This document shows positions 41,303 to 41,357 of a stretch of DNA of 41,357 bases, piece by piece (positions within the stretch are counted from its first letter, which is position 1; each line of letters starts with the position of its first letter). A program made the translations under genes and the position numbers. Under the pieces are notes generated by a model, which ran no database searches, was not told the origin of the DNA, and worked only from the letters and a program-made list of their open reading frames with translations. The DNA lies in assembly GCA_964545545.1 (NCBI GenBank), contig CAZJGK010000020.1, positions 1 to 41,357 on the forward strand. Direction: 5' to 3'. Source of the stretch: JAHJTW01 sp964545545 (lineage in GTDB: Bacteria > Krumholzibacteriota > Krumholzibacteriia > LZORAL124-64-63).

Positions 41303-41357
41303 TGGTGCCCGGGGCGGGATTCGAACCCGCACGGCTTGTGGCCACTACCCCCTCAAG
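41303..41357 (-). tRNA. tRNA-Leu (GAG), 3' part (cut by window edge)
   Basis: The minus strand ends with a T arm GCGGG-TTCGAAT-CCCGC, an acceptor strand CCCGGGC, discriminator A and encoded CCA. Before it is a long variable arm (GGCC-ACAA-GCC region) as in class II tRNAs. The visible anticodon loop TTGAGGG with stem strand GGTAG matches tRNA-Leu with anticodon GAG. The 5' half lies beyond the window. Confidence 0.88.

Overview
The window reads as a contig from a GC-rich Gram-negative bacterium, probably assembled from a metagenome. It opens inside a 16S rRNA gene, ends inside a tRNA-Leu gene, and has one scaffold gap of 100 N flanked by a 55-bp duplication. An outer-membrane-type beta-barrel protein, a lipoprotein and a secreted S8 protease ending in a FlgD/type-IX-sorting-like domain fit a double-membraned member of the FCB group. 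A Krumholzibacteriota- or Eisenbacteria-like lineage is my best guess, but this rests on style and not on any database search.

Layout. 1-966: 5' end of a 16S rRNA gene on the minus strand with leader, boxA and two matched tandem promoters, divergent from a bifunctional class A penicillin-binding protein (967-3057). A 39-bp perfect inverted repeat (3057-3171 with its extension) separates this from a converging nucleoside-salvage operon deoB-cdd-deoA (3157-6082, minus). Divergent from deoB is rarA-pfkA (6233-8625, plus), closed by a bidirectional terminator. Then come a lipoprotein (minus), an unknown gene set 2 nt behind tryptophanase (tnaA), a 2001-residue protein that looks like a chain of catalytically degenerate exonuclease and helicase modules, and a large secreted subtilisin-like protease (9825-21747, minus).

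From 21958 to 39554 the minus strand is one long housekeeping run. In transcription order it is EF-G-like GTPase, yebC, ruvC, ruvA, ruvB, queA, tgt, yajC, def, fmt, rsmB, a PASTA protein, rpe, ffh, rpsP, khpA, rimM, trmD, rplS, rnhB, yraN. Many junctions are 4-nt start/stop overlaps (ATGA, GTGA, TTGA) and many starts are TTG or GTG. The genes serve Holliday-junction processing, queuosine tRNA modification, initiator-Met formylation and deformylation, rRNA/tRNA maturation and protein targeting. The right end carries an outer-membrane barrel gene, a tiny protein made almost wholly of 13 AKKKV repeats (histone-tail-like), and the tRNA-Leu(GAG).

The strongest candidate for something undescribed is the 2001-aa protein (11992-17997). 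It keeps the order of DnaQ-like, DinG-like and UvrD-like motifs while lacking the usual catalytic residues, and it lies just downstream of the secreted protease. Other points of interest are the long palindrome at 3057-3171, a PASTA protein sitting where a PASTA kinase is normally encoded, a ribosomal protein bS16 with an acidic Ala/Glu tail, and the AKKKV repeat protein. The apparent queA frameshift is an assembly artefact that can be resolved from the sequence alone.
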